From Syngnathus acus (Eukaryota; Chordata; Actinopteri; Syngnathiformes; Syngnathidae), in the NCBI RefSeq assembly GCF_901709675.1, contig NC_051091.1:2663967-2727966 (forward strand): DNA of 64,000 nt. Reading direction: 5' to 3'. Positions 1 to 11,159 of the stretch are shown here, one piece after another. Both the position numbers and the translations under genes were made by a program. The number at the start of each line of letters is the position of its first letter. The stretch's first letter is position 1. The notes beneath the pieces are model-generated. The model worked only from the letters and a program-made list of their open reading frames with translations. It searched no databases and was not told the origin of the DNA.

Positions 1-363
1 ACTTGAAATCTTTCACTTGGAATATTTTTGGAGTATGTCTTCAACGTGACGTCATTTTCTATCTCATCCCCAATCGCGACGCCCAGATTGCAATCAAGAA
101 ACAAAAAGTCAATACTGGCCTAGCCCCTCCTCCTTCACGGGCGTGGACGCGCTCCCGGGCGCGCGCTCGCGCACGAAGCCGCCAGCAACTCTCGCCCGTG
201 TGACTTGTCTTGCCGTCTGCTGCCTGCACAGAAGAAGCCGCAGCCGTGTCGATTCTTCCCGGCGGAGCCCAACCACCAACGACAGCAGAATCACGGTTGC
301 AACAAAGGTTGCTCGCAACGACGTCACCACCCACCACACAGCTGATCCGAACAACAAACGCAG
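1..363 (+). promoter_or_regulatory. draxin: CpG-rich region with probable noncoding first exon of draxin
   Basis: This stretch is much richer in CpG than what follows, with a run of alternating CG around 150-180. It ends in a good splice donor (AACGCAG then GTGAGA, exon end at 363). No convincing protein is encoded. The next plus-strand acceptor joined to a recognisable gene is at 5197/5198, in front of the draxin start codon, so the simplest reading is a 5' UTR exon plus promoter of draxin. The start of the exon cannot be placed. It could instead belong to an unrelated transcript. Confidence 0.4.
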
Positions 364-3300
364 GTGAGACGCTCTTTACGTTTTTATGTGTTGTAAAATA
401 TCTCAATATTCCACGAGCGAGATTTTGGACACATTTAAGAGAAGCTATCTGTGTGCTTATTTGTTTTTCTCTCTGTTGTGCAGAGTTAGTTCATCCCGCA
501 TAAAGTTCGGGGTTATCAGATTGTCCTCGTATCCCAGACTATTAAAGAAAGCCTGATGATGAGTTGAACTTCAAAGTAGAAATAATCGAATATTGACGTC
601 TATCAAATCACAGCATATCATAGAACAGTGGACCCCCGCTATTCACTGGGGACACTGTCTGGGCCGTCAAGTTAATAACAACAATCCGTGTTTGGGGGAA
701 AAACGATTTTTTTTTGTGTGTTTTTTTTTCTTAACCCCAAAGAATTTTGATGAACCTCAATAAGACCTTTCCACGAGAAACAAAAACCTCCTGCAGAAAA
801 TATATACAGGTATATAAAAAAATGGGAGGGGGGGTGTCTGAAAATGGATGAATATGCAGTGAATCCCCACCCAACCCCATTTTCTTGAGGTGGGGGAGGT
901 AGTTCAATATGTCCATTGTAATTAGAATATTAGTCACCTGTTTAACAATGCATATTAACTTCATCCACTGAAAATAAACAATTTGAGACTTTTTCAACCA
1001 AGAAATACCAAATCCTTTTGTGTTTTTTTGTAAATAACCAGTCATATTGTAAAACAAAAAATCTTCAAGAGGGATCGTACCAGATTCCATTACCTTCAGA
1101 AAAAAATAGCAGATATAAATTAGCGGATGGACAGAACATATGGAAATACTCCACCAAATAAATCAATACGAGTACAGAAACAACAAATAAAGAACACATA
1201 ATTGTGGTATCGAGATTTCATATTAGTGACAGAGTGTCTTCCCGTGGAAATCTTCATCTTACTTCCTTGACACCGATTCCTATTTCAACATGGTTTGCCA
1301 GCATCTCGTTCTTTCAGACGGTGCACAAAAGCCGCAAAGGTGATTTGCAGTGAATAGCTGGGGCGAGTTTCCACAGGGGAGAAAAATAGTGAATTCATGA
1401 ATAGTGAAGCGCCAGAATGCGATGGATTACCTCTGCGTACCTTTTGGCTTGGCCTTCAACCTCAAACCTGAGAAGCTGCAATGTTTTTTCACGCCTCACT
1501 TGGGGATGATTGCTGCAGTCGTGTTGAACAAGTGTCCAAATTTCACAGGCAACGAAGCGCAAAGTTTGTTACTGCTTTGGGAGAGGAAAAAAAAACTTCC
1601 ACACACACGTTCCATTTAAAAAAAGGCAGCCTTTGCTTTCCTCCTCTTCATATTTCTTCCTCCTCCAGCTCCATCCTTTTGTCTACTTGCCGCTCTTGGC
1701 TCGGCGGGGAGCCGCCGATGTCGCTGGTGCATTGGAACTCGCCTTGTGGGGGGGCGGATGCCCCTGCTGTGCGTGCGTGCACGCGAGGCCCTGCTAAACG
1801 CTCGATAAGGGCCCCATGGGGAGCCTGTGCAAAGCTCCTCATCCATTCGGTTTTCTTTGAGTTCCACCGCGATGAAGCCATCCTGTTTTTTTCCCCCTTC
1901 TTTTCTTCGCTACCCGTTTTAACAGCCAATACGCACTTAATGGCTGCTAAAATAAGCAGCGTTAAGAAAATTGCTCTGCACCGTTGTGAGTGTGACAGTG
2001 TTTTAACCAATAGTGGTGCACACTGCTGACTTCAAGTCAGGATGATCATTGGAGAGTTTGAATTGACGTCCGTGTAAACGCAGCCAGAATTGTGATGTGA
2101 TGTGAGGCGAATTTGTGTTCCAAGAGCATTCGTTGAAAACTACAAAATGTCTTCAATGTTTACAAATGCACACTTGTTGGCTCACCTCCGGCCACTCGTG
2201 TCATGCCCAAGGTGTGCCTCGTTGTTTCGTCAGTCTGCTTGTATATATTTAGTGGCCTGCTTTTACTCAGGATCTGTTTGTTCGTTGTTTTAGCTGTTGC
2301 CTTGTCATTGTGTCTTTTTGGTTCCTTCTTGTACAGCATTTGAACCTTCTCATGTTTCATTTTTTTTTGCTAGTTTAGTGTTTTGAAATTGTCTTAGTCT
2401 TTACCTAAAAAAGTGTATGTGTAAGATTGGTTACATTACGTTCTTCTCAGGGTTTACAATGACACGTTGCTACGTAAGTTGGATGCGCTTCTGAAATAAG
2501 TGTCATGCCCAAAATGAGTATGTTGGTTCATGGACAACACTAAATTGTCTTTGACGTGTGCGAGGTTGAAAATTGTTGCCGTTAGTGAATGAATGGCATG
2601 TTGGCCGGGAGCGAGCATCCATTAGTGCTTTTGATTCCAAGTCAGCCAGGATTGACGTTAGCATCAATAATGGATTACACAACTTGAAACGGAGGGTCGG
2701 ACTTACAATTAGCGAGGCTGTGGGGTTGTGATGTTGTCCAGTTATACTCAAGTATGTCTCTATATTTTGGGATGCAATTACACTCACAGCCAGTAGGCGG
2801 CAGATTCACCAAGGACTTTAAGACATCTCACGTTGTGGTGAAAATAAAAGTTATGCCGGGGCAGCGCATGGACGTGAAGGCCCCTCGATCACTAATTGCA
2901 CCTCCTGCTTTTGTACACCGGCAATCGCCAGTGCAGCCGTGGCCCCCCGGATCGGGGGAGGGTCTCTGCTCTTTGCTTCTTGCATCCTTTTGTCTGCTGC
3001 ATCCTTTTGGTTGCTAAGAGAAGAGGAGCAGCAGATGGCTGCTGGAGGTTTTCCATCACAGCAGGCGTTTTGTTTTCTTCCTTTTTTTCCCCCCAGCCGT
3101 CACGCCTTCTCATCTTGTCCTCTTGCGCATCTATATGATTTTACGGCGCTTCCTCCCCCCACCTGAAGTGAGCGTCTTTTGCAATTTCTTGCAAGATTAG
3201 CCATCACTTCACACGAATGCGCCTCCCAATATGACGCTCGTCACCCTAGAGGAGGAAATTGTTGCATTCTTAAGCAAATAGAAGTATGTATGATCTCCAC

Positions 3301-5197
3301 GCGGTCGCTTGGTTGATCTATAACTCAATTTTCAAGCTTTCATTATGTTGTGAGTAGGCCGTGCACACTTTCCACCTGGCTCATAAAGACGTTTAGATGC
3401 CTAACTGGGGGTTTTTATGACATCTGTGTTGGGAATCCAAAAGGGGTCCCTGGGGAGGGGGGGGGCTGTGAGATGAGTGACTGTTACGCTGATGGATAAG
3501 CTTGTGTGAGAGTGAAAGTCATCAGTTCCACATCAGCGCCTTGGCCCGGCATCCCCGTAACAGATGCTCAACCTGCTGCTAGCCACCCGCGAGACGCGCT
3601 GCTGGAAAGCCACCAGACACAAAATGCATCTTTGCTTCATTTCGATTCAAGTGGATTCCATTTCAAATATGGATGAAAACCCTCAATGTGGTCCACTTCA
3701 GCAAATTCATGAATGTTACCTGTGTTCATAAGATAGCAGCAGATCCACTAAAGCAGTGGAAGTTACCTGTCATTATAAATCTCGTTTACCATATTTTAAA
3801 ATAGTGCAAAAATATTTGCTGACGGAAGTAGTCACCACATTATTTAAGCTCATCCGAGGAAGATTAAAAAAAGACAAAAAAAAATCAGCAGCTCCCCAAG
3901 CCGGTTTCACGGAGCTCCAAAAAGTCCAAAAAGGTGTCGCCTCATCGTCTTCACTGTGCGGCTCTTTCGATTCCCTGACGTACACTTGCACTTTGGGCAT
4001 CCCCCAACATGCTTTGCTCTCCACATCCCTCACTGCACACACACAAGCTGCCAAGCAACTGATAAGTCCTTGCTAAAGATTTCCTACTGGATGCGTTAGC
4101 GTAATCAACACACACACACACACACCATCATCAGTCGATCAATACTCGCACCGCATTGATTGTCCGCAGCGCCATTTGTCTTTTGACACCAAGAAGACAG
4201 CCTGTGTGGGCTTTACTACCCACATTATTATGCACAAGAAATTCCCAGAATTTGGCATTCAGTGCAGTTGCATGCCAACTGTGAACTATTCATTCATTTG
4301 CATATTCATGAAAATATTAAAAAAGATCAAATTTTTATGAGGCATATTACATATGGTTCAAGGAGAAATGTTGAATAAAATAGTATTTTTGGAAAATAGA
4401 CACTGATGCTAATGAGGCTATAGTTACATTTTCAACAAGAATCTTCTCAGCCTCCTTTTTTCTTGGATCCCGCTCGTTGTTGCTGAGGCCACCGCATTCT
4501 TTTTGCATGGGAGTAAACGCTTTCCATTAAAAGGCCAAATGGAACGCGCTGCAGATTAAAGGGAAAATAGAGTGCGCCCGTCGTTTCCCCTCGGGACAAA
4601 GCAATGCAGACATTCTCCGTCCCATTCGGCTTCCGTCACACCTCACTGAAGTGTTGACTCGCGTAATGAAAACCTGGCGAGCTGCGGAACGGACGCGTGC
4701 GTGGCGTGTGCGGCGACCGTTTCGCCCACAAGTCGTTTGTTTGTGGGAGGAAGCACGAGCGTGTGACCCCGCGTCCACTCGAGATAAATGTGAGACGAAA
4801 TCCCGGAGGACGAGGCCACGAATAACGGCTGGGACTTTGTGTTCTCTGCCGTCAACGGCTGAGAGTTTTTTTTTTCTTCTTCTTCTTATCTTCCAAAGTG
4901 CCAGGCCATCCTGCAATGGCAAGATGGATTGCCTCTTCACTTACAAACGGACAGCCGGGTTTTGTGACTACGTTGTCAGGAAAGAAAAAAAGGTCGTGTT
5001 TCGGAAGCACATCTGTATTTTGCATTGATTTGCTAACCGAAGAGCAGGAGGATTTTCAGAGGAGCTGAGTTTTTGCTGAAGATGATTGAATATCAATTCC
5101 TCTTCGATCCTGCCTTTTTGGTCTACAGAAAGCGACAGCTCTGGTGTCGTTTTGTAAGATGCATCTTTGCGCCATATTAACCATTACCTCTCGTCAG
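364..5197 (+). other. Probable 5' UTR intron of draxin; no gene seen
   Basis: About 4.8 kb without a coding region I can support. Open frames here are short, lack family resemblance and do not chain through splice sites. It contains a possible repeat copy with inverted ends (633-1362), a short AC run near 4110-4125, and GC-richer patches near 1680-1850 and 4560-4850. The 3' boundary is the acceptor ending at 5197 (pyrimidine tract then CAG). Confidence 0.4.
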
Positions 5198-5222
5198 GTG
5201 GCGCCATTGCGCTCAAGAGACG

Positions 5223-6738
5223 ATGGCGCCCTCCTCGTTCCTGACGCTGGCCCTTCTTTTGGCGCTGGTGTCTTTTTCCCTCACCGCCGATCCTTCCGGC
5301 GTCCCTCGCGGCAAGAGAAGGCGCAATTCCGGAGGACGCTCGCGGCACTCTCTGCGGGCCGCACCGGGCTACGGCAACCTGCGGAAGGGCCGTGGCGGGC
5401 CGCCGCGTCACCCGAGCCGGCCAGAGGAGGACGGCACGGGCTTGGAGGGTCTGCGTCCGGTGCGGGTGGAAACGGGGCCGGGCCGAGCCGGCCTGAGAGA
5501 GAACCGATTGATGGGTACGCGCAAGGGAAGGGGACACGCCCGACAATCGCAGCTCCGGAAACAAGGGGGGAGACGGGACAGGGGACGTCATGGACAAGGT
5601 GCGTGAGTGCACAATGTTGTCTGTTCTGCTCTGTGTTATGATGTGGCAGTTTTCACTTTCTCCAAATATTTGGACCTCGCGATTCGAAGTACATCAGTGG
5701 TTTCCGTTTTGCAGGCTTGTTTGCGGAGCCCCAGCTGGGCGTCTTACTGGACGAAGGCCCACCTTTGTCCTCCTCTATTTGGCCCCCCCTGGGCGACGGT
5801 GTCTCCTTAAGCTCCGTGACCTTCGGCTCCGGATCCTCCATGGTTGCCACGGTGACCAACGGAGATCCTCCGACGCTACCCCCGGCCTCCACCGATCTAC
5901 AGGTGACCCAAAACAAGCCGTCAAAAAATCTGATCAACATTGACGTTCGATCGGTGCTACTGCCACCAGTTCGGACGGGCGAAGGGACAAGGCGAGGTGA
6001 TGCCCACCCTGGACATGGCACTCTTCGACTGGACCGACTACGAGGACATGAAGCCGGTGGACGCGTGGCCGTCCTCCAAGAAGAAAGGTCCGGCTCCAAA
6101 ATCTTGGCACAGACTTTCCATTTGTTCAAATTCTGAATTCATTTTCTCTAAGGTTTAGACGAAACGGTCTCATTTTGTAGTCATCTCCCTCCCCAGACAA
6201 AAGACGGAGTAAAAACGTCAGCAGCGGAAACGCCACGGCGGCTTCGGATGACATCGAACCGTGTGACCACCATCTGGACTGTCTACCCGGTCAGTCGCCA
6301 TCTGACGGCAATTTTCCACCCGTCGATCTTTGCTGGTCATTTCAAAGGTTTTCTTTGCCCACTGAAGGTTCATGTTGCGACTTGCGCCAGCACGAGTGCC
6401 AAGCTCACAACCGAGGCCTGAACAACAAGTGCTACGACGACTGCATGTGTGAGGAAGGTGAGGATGGAGCTGGACTTGCTATACCCAAACTGATTGGACG
6501 CCAACATCCTTTTCCTACATGTTCAATATTCCGAACGTTCTGCATTCCCATAGCCCAACTCCTTCTGTTCTTCCTTTCTGTATCCTGATTCACGAAATGC
6601 GGTATTTCTCTCTCTGACCTCACAGGCTTCCGTTGCTATGCTAAATTCCACCGCAAGCGACGCGTGACGAGAAGGCGTGGCCGCTGCGTGGTGCCCGAGT
6701 CGGTCAGTAGTGACCGAGGGGGCTTCATCACCGTCTGA
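5223..6738 (+). CDS. draxin: Draxin, secreted axon-guidance inhibitor (6 coding exons)
   Basis: Coding exons join 5223-5598, 5715-5902, 5970-6087, 6197-6289, 6368-6457 and 6626-6738. All introns are GT-AG, phases match, and the product is 325 aa. The protein starts with a clear signal peptide ([20 protein letters not shown]), followed by a basic, low-complexity Arg/Gly-rich stretch. It has the conserved acidic block around [10 protein letters not shown] and ends in the draxin cysteine-rich domain: ten Cys over the last three exons, including [17 protein letters not shown], then a basic tail and the C-terminus GGFITV. Draxin is a secreted repulsive guidance cue for commissural and other axons and antagonises Wnt signalling through LRP co-receptors (family knowledge). 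The start ATG is in good context (A at -3, G at +4), 25 bases after an acceptor. Introns are very short (67-168 bp). agtrap follows in tandem, as in human. Confidence 0.93.
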
Positions 6739-7058
6739 GGAGGAAGAGGACGCCGCGACGCGCTCGAGGAAGACGCCGACTGCGACCACTCGGACACGGG
6801 CGACGAGTGGATGTAAACGGGCAGACATTTGCAAGCACAAGGGAACGCCAAACCCATAAGCCTGACCCCCAACCTTAACCCAAGTGTAACCCAACCCAAC
6901 CTGAATATCATCTGCAAGGTGATTCCTAATAACAAATAGCATTTGTATATATGAGGTTGAACTCGCATCATTGCATCAATTTTACTGATCCGCTCCTGAA
7001 ATATTGCTTATTTATTTATTTTGTGTCTTGTGCTTCTACAACCTTGGTTGCGTCCAAG

Positions 7059-7064
7059 ATTAAA
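7059..7064 (+). terminator. draxin: Probable draxin poly(A) signal (ATTAAA)
   Basis: ATTAAA, the common variant signal, lies about 320 bases after the draxin stop codon and before the agtrap 5' region. Canonical AATAAA copies further on near 7110-7290 sit in A/T-rich low-complexity sequence and are less convincing. Confidence 0.4.
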
Positions 7065-7706
7065 CTATTTGTTGTGTAACAAATGAGCAGTGGTCAAAAT
7101 GTTATTTATTTATTTATTTAATTTAAAAAAAATAATAATAATAATTCATTCATTTATTTATCACGTATGATGAACTAATTCCAACAATTTTCTTCTAGGA
7201 AATAATGTAAATTGAAACAAGCCATAGAATGTTTAAGGTCACATTTTATATTTTTTTAACTGGCGTACAGAAAATATGTCAAAACAATAAAAGAATATTA
7301 ATTGACAGTAAAACTATGCCTGACAAATTTGAAGTGTGAACAAGCGACACGCTCTTTACATCACCTTGGTAAAATAAATTGATGCAAGTGATCAGCCAGA
7401 TTCTATCCCGTGTTGCACTTTGTTGAATTTCCGATAACATGACCACATTTCTATTTTCATCAAAGCGGGGAAAAGCGTTATATTTGCGTTTTAATGGGAG
7501 GCGGCTGAGTGGGCCGGAGCCGGAGGGGGGGTGAGTTGGCGGAAGGCTGTTGCGAGAGTGTGCGTGTGTCACATGGGAAGTAGTCAGGGTGCCGTCACAT
7601 GGTTTGTGTTTGCAAGCCGAGGCTGACAAAGAAAAAGACAAAGTTTGAGCGCTGTGCGGTTCTTTCGTTTCAAGCTCTCAAGTAGCTTTGAGCCCTGCTG
7701 CCTGTT

Positions 7707-10700
7707 ATGGAAATTCCTGCCATCAATCTGAAGGTGAGTCTGCTTTTTTAACTCTTGTTTTCTAGTCCCGTAGCGCCTTTTAGAACTTCAGCACACCTAA
7801 AAAAAATAAAAAATAATAATAATAAAAAAACGCATACGTTTTGCCAGTGAGTGTTTCGAATGGGATTCAAATGGGCGTGACGAGAAGACAACAAATGAAT
7901 GCCGAAAGGTTGTTGATGGCACCTCGACCATCACTACGTCACTGCTGGGTAGGGTTTACAAACGACGGCTTGGGGGCCCAAAAGTGAATCTTTGCGGCAA
8001 TCAAATTCATTTGGATCATATTTCAATCAGGCTAATAATATTGAAATACTAAATGTTTTCAATTGTTTTACTTGGAGTCTCTGTAACTTCTTAAAAATCA
8101 TCCTGTTGTTTTGTGCAGGTCATTATCATTACAGTTGGGCATTTATTTCTTTATATATTCAGTTTTCTAACTTTCAATTTATTCATTCATGTTTTTACTT
8201 TTAAAAATAGTCATTTATTATGATTTTTTTATTGCTAATTGTCATTTGTTTGCCTGTCAGGCCATCGTTCTGGTGCACTGGCTGCTTACAGTCTGGTGAG
8301 TGAACACGCTTTTCTTCACAAACTTGAGGAATTTCTCCCCTTGTCGACCCGCCATAGTTCACCAACCACACACACGCACACAATATTAGTCTATGCTGTG
8401 TCAGTGTTCAAGTGTGTGTGTGTGTGTTTGTGTGCGTGGCCAGGGGTTGCATGGCGTGGCTGCCCACCTCGTTCGCCTGGGGCAACTTCAGCGTGCTGGC
8501 CGTGGGTGTGTGGGCCATCGCTCACAGGGACTCCATCGACGCCGTGCTGATGGTGAGCGTAACCGGTCCTTCAAAATGCCCAAACCAACATGTGGCCTCT
8601 TTGGTATTGGTTTCAAAGTTGAGGTGATGAAGTTGTAGAATTTTCAAGGATTTCACTTTTGGCTTAGTTGTACGTTCTCTCTCTTTTTGGTCGTGTGCAA
8701 GTTTCTGATCGGGATGGCGATGACCATCCTGACGGATATCATCCACTTTGGCATCTACTATTCGCTGAGTGAGATGGCGTCGGAAAAGGGACGAGACGTG
8801 TTTCGCTTCAGCGCCGGCATGGCCATCCTGAGCTTGCTGCTCAAGCCCGCTTCCTGCTTCTTCGTCTACCAGATGTACCGCGAGCGAGGGGGCGATTACA
8901 ACGTCAACTTTGGTGAGTGACGGTTCTTGGTGGACTTGGGAGCGAGTGAAGGCCTTTGAGATGGCTGCGCTATTGTCACGCTGTCTGTTTTACAGACTTG
9001 ATCATTTACAGTCACAAGACTGTAAATGGCATGAAACCACGTGAAGCCACTTTGCCACTGTGGAGACACAGTTAGCGTGAAACTATCATTGCAGGCTCGG
9101 AAATTGTTTTCATCCCGCAGCGATCCATGAAGGCAAATCCATCTTCGAAAACAAAACAAGCACTGGCAAGTGCATTTGGCTTGAGGCTTTGTCAGATTTT
9201 TTTTTTTTCAATTTAGTGCTGTCAAGATGAATTGTTGGCAGTATTAGGTTTATGGTTGGGCTTAGCATTGTCCTCTTTCAACGGACACATTCAAAGCCAT
9301 TTTGCAGTTTTCCACTCTCACAAAGCAGAGTTGGAAAAGCAGGCCAAGTTTTTGCCCAGCTGAATATTTTGTGTTGATGTGGCGCTGGCTGATTGAACCG
9401 CATATTGATGTTCAGCCGGCAGACTTGAGATGCTTATTAGCTGTGCGACGACTGATGTGCCTTTTAATTGGCGCCCCGCCGCATCCAGGAGCATTTAGGA
9501 GTTCCCCGCAGGCCAAAGCGCTTTAATGGCCTCGCAATCAGCCGACTGCCGCTTCATCTTAACAACACTTCAAATGTGACATCAGGTTTACTACACACAA
9601 ATACAGAAAATGTTGTCTTGGAAAAGCAACACCCAAAAAGACAATTATCAGGGACTGAAAATACATTTTGTTTGCATTTAAAAAAAAAAGCATCTTTGAA
9701 AATGAACAAAAATGTTTGTGTGGACGTGAATGGTTTCATGTGGAAGATTTTCCAACCTTCTTTCCTCGCATGCCACATTCTCCCCGTGTGTGTCTCGTCT
9801 GGGAATGTTCTCACGTCCTCATTTGTCTCCTCCTCCCTCCCTACTCCCCTTTACCTTTGACCTCTCAGACTTAGAGACCTCAGTGGACAGTCGCTGCACG
9901 ACGGACAGTGCTGACAGTGCATTTATCGGCCGCCGCTATTGAAACCCCCCCCATCCCAACCCCCCCATTCTCTCTGCCAATCATCTCCCTTCCACCCCCC
10001 TCTGCACAGGAAGTGAGCTCATGAACAGGGAAGGACAAAGAGGACACTTTTTAGTTTCTCTCTGTCGTTTGTTTGTGTATTTATAAGTGTGTGTGTGCGT
10101 GTGTGTGTTTTCCGACTTTGTCGGTGCTTGTTCTCATCATGTATTATTCATGCCTCCAATCTCCAGATGCCCTACATGTGTGAATATTTGCATAGTAATC
10201 ATAATACACTGGTGCCTTTACATACAAGTAACCTGACTTAAGATTTTTTAAGATACGAGTCGTCATGCGGCCAACATTTTGGTTTGAAGCGGAACTGAAA
10301 AAAATAGTCTTGGAGCTATTTATTGCCACCCCTAGTTGAAGTTTGCTCCCAAACGAAACACATAAAAAAGACAATTACACCTTTCTATTTAAAGTCCGCT
10401 TAACTTAATGCTAACAAATGATGCAAAACAAGTTAGATGGACTATTATCTCATCAGTCCATTAGTCTATGCTTTTATAAAGTAACATTTTATTGAATGCT
10501 ATATTCACTTTAAAAACGTTTGTTGTTTTTTAAAATGAAGCTTTGAACAGATCAAATGCATTTCCATTCATCTCGATGCTGAATTCAAGTGTTTTGAGTT
10601 ACAATCAGAGGCACGGAACAGATTGAAGTGCACCACTGCTCCGCTCTGAAAAGTTCCCGATTGAAGGCATGTCCCGCTTTGCACGTTACAATAAATGTGA

Positions 10701-10933
10701 TGAACATTGTCTATAGGTGATGATTTCAAAGAACAACAAAAGACATGAGTGCAAGTCTGTGACAGTGTGCCTTCATTGTCTTGTCACGGTGGGTGTGTAT
10801 TTGCCAAGGTTTCCCTTCCATGAGCCGAAACAGAGAAGCGTACCAATCCATCGACCCCCAACAAGACGCGTCCACCAGCACCGCCAACCCCTTCAACCAG
10901 GCGCAGGACGTAAAGCCGACGCGGGCCTACTGA
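7707..10933 (+). CDS. agtrap: Type-1 angiotensin II receptor-associated protein (5 coding exons)
   Basis: Coding exons join 7707-7733, 8261-8295, 8444-8552, 8702-8912 and 10809-10933, all GT-AG with compatible phases, giving 168 aa, close to the mammalian length. The start is MEIPAINLK; the body carries three hydrophobic segments (around VLVHWLLTVW, the FSVLAVGVWAI region and the MAILSLLLKPASCFFVYQM region). The most diagnostic stretch is LSLLLKPASCFFVYQMYRER. The C-terminal tail is hydrophilic (EAYQSIDPQQ, ending KPTRAY). In mammals ATRAP binds the C-terminal tail of the AT1 receptor and promotes its internalisation, damping angiotensin II signalling; it sits in ER, Golgi, endosomal and plasma membranes. 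The last intron (about 1.9 kb) holds a repeat copy at 10203-10500. It lies directly downstream of draxin on the same strand, as in human 1p36.22. Confidence 0.93.
10203..10500 (+). repeat. Interspersed repeat, copy 1 of a two-copy family
   Basis: In the last intron of agtrap. It contains the phrase on steadily 'deepening' A/T text seen in many teleost repeats (GGTGCCTTTACATACAAG and AAGATACGAGTCGTC) and then a segment (about 10318-10425) that matches 33100-33225 in the same order: TATTGCCAC..C..AGTTGAAG, a cluster of AAC/ACAAA words, then CTTAA..TAATGCTAACA. Probably an old MITE or SINE-like copy; the family name is unknown to me. Confidence 0.5.
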
Positions 10934-11033
10934 CGCCCGCACGCTTATCTGCTATCATTCAGGTTGTTGCTCTTATTGTTTTCCAAGTGTTTTCACATCA
11001 ATATTGTTCATTGCCAGTTGCATTTTTATTTTA

Positions 11034-11039
11034 AATAAA
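11034..11039 (+). terminator. agtrap: agtrap poly(A) signal
   Basis: AATAAA about 100 bases after the agtrap stop codon, followed by a T/G-rich stretch (GTTTTGTAATTTG), as expected for a 3' end. Confidence 0.65.
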
Positions 11040-11130
11040 GTTTTGTAATTTGCCGTGGCGCTAGTATGTGGGACTTAATTAACAAACGTAATTAACGTAC
11101 AGTCTGCACTCACCAGTTTGTTACACTTTG

Positions 11131-11158
11131 TAACCCTAACCCTAACCCTAACCCTAAC
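11131..11158 (+). repeat. Interstitial telomere-type repeat (CCCTAA)n
   Basis: About four and a half uninterrupted copies of TAACCC lie just past the agtrap 3' end, in the gap between the convergent agtrap and rnf207. This is the vertebrate telomere hexamer on the C-rich strand. Confidence 0.85.
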
Positions 11159-11159
11159 T

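Noticed and set aside
1481-2029. 182-aa plus frame in the draxin 5' intron
   Set aside because: No recognised domain, low-complexity runs, no matching splice phase with draxin exons.
5184-5612. 142-aa minus-strand frame opposite draxin exon 2
   Set aside because: GC-rich antisense shadow of the draxin coding exon; no family resemblance and no splice context.
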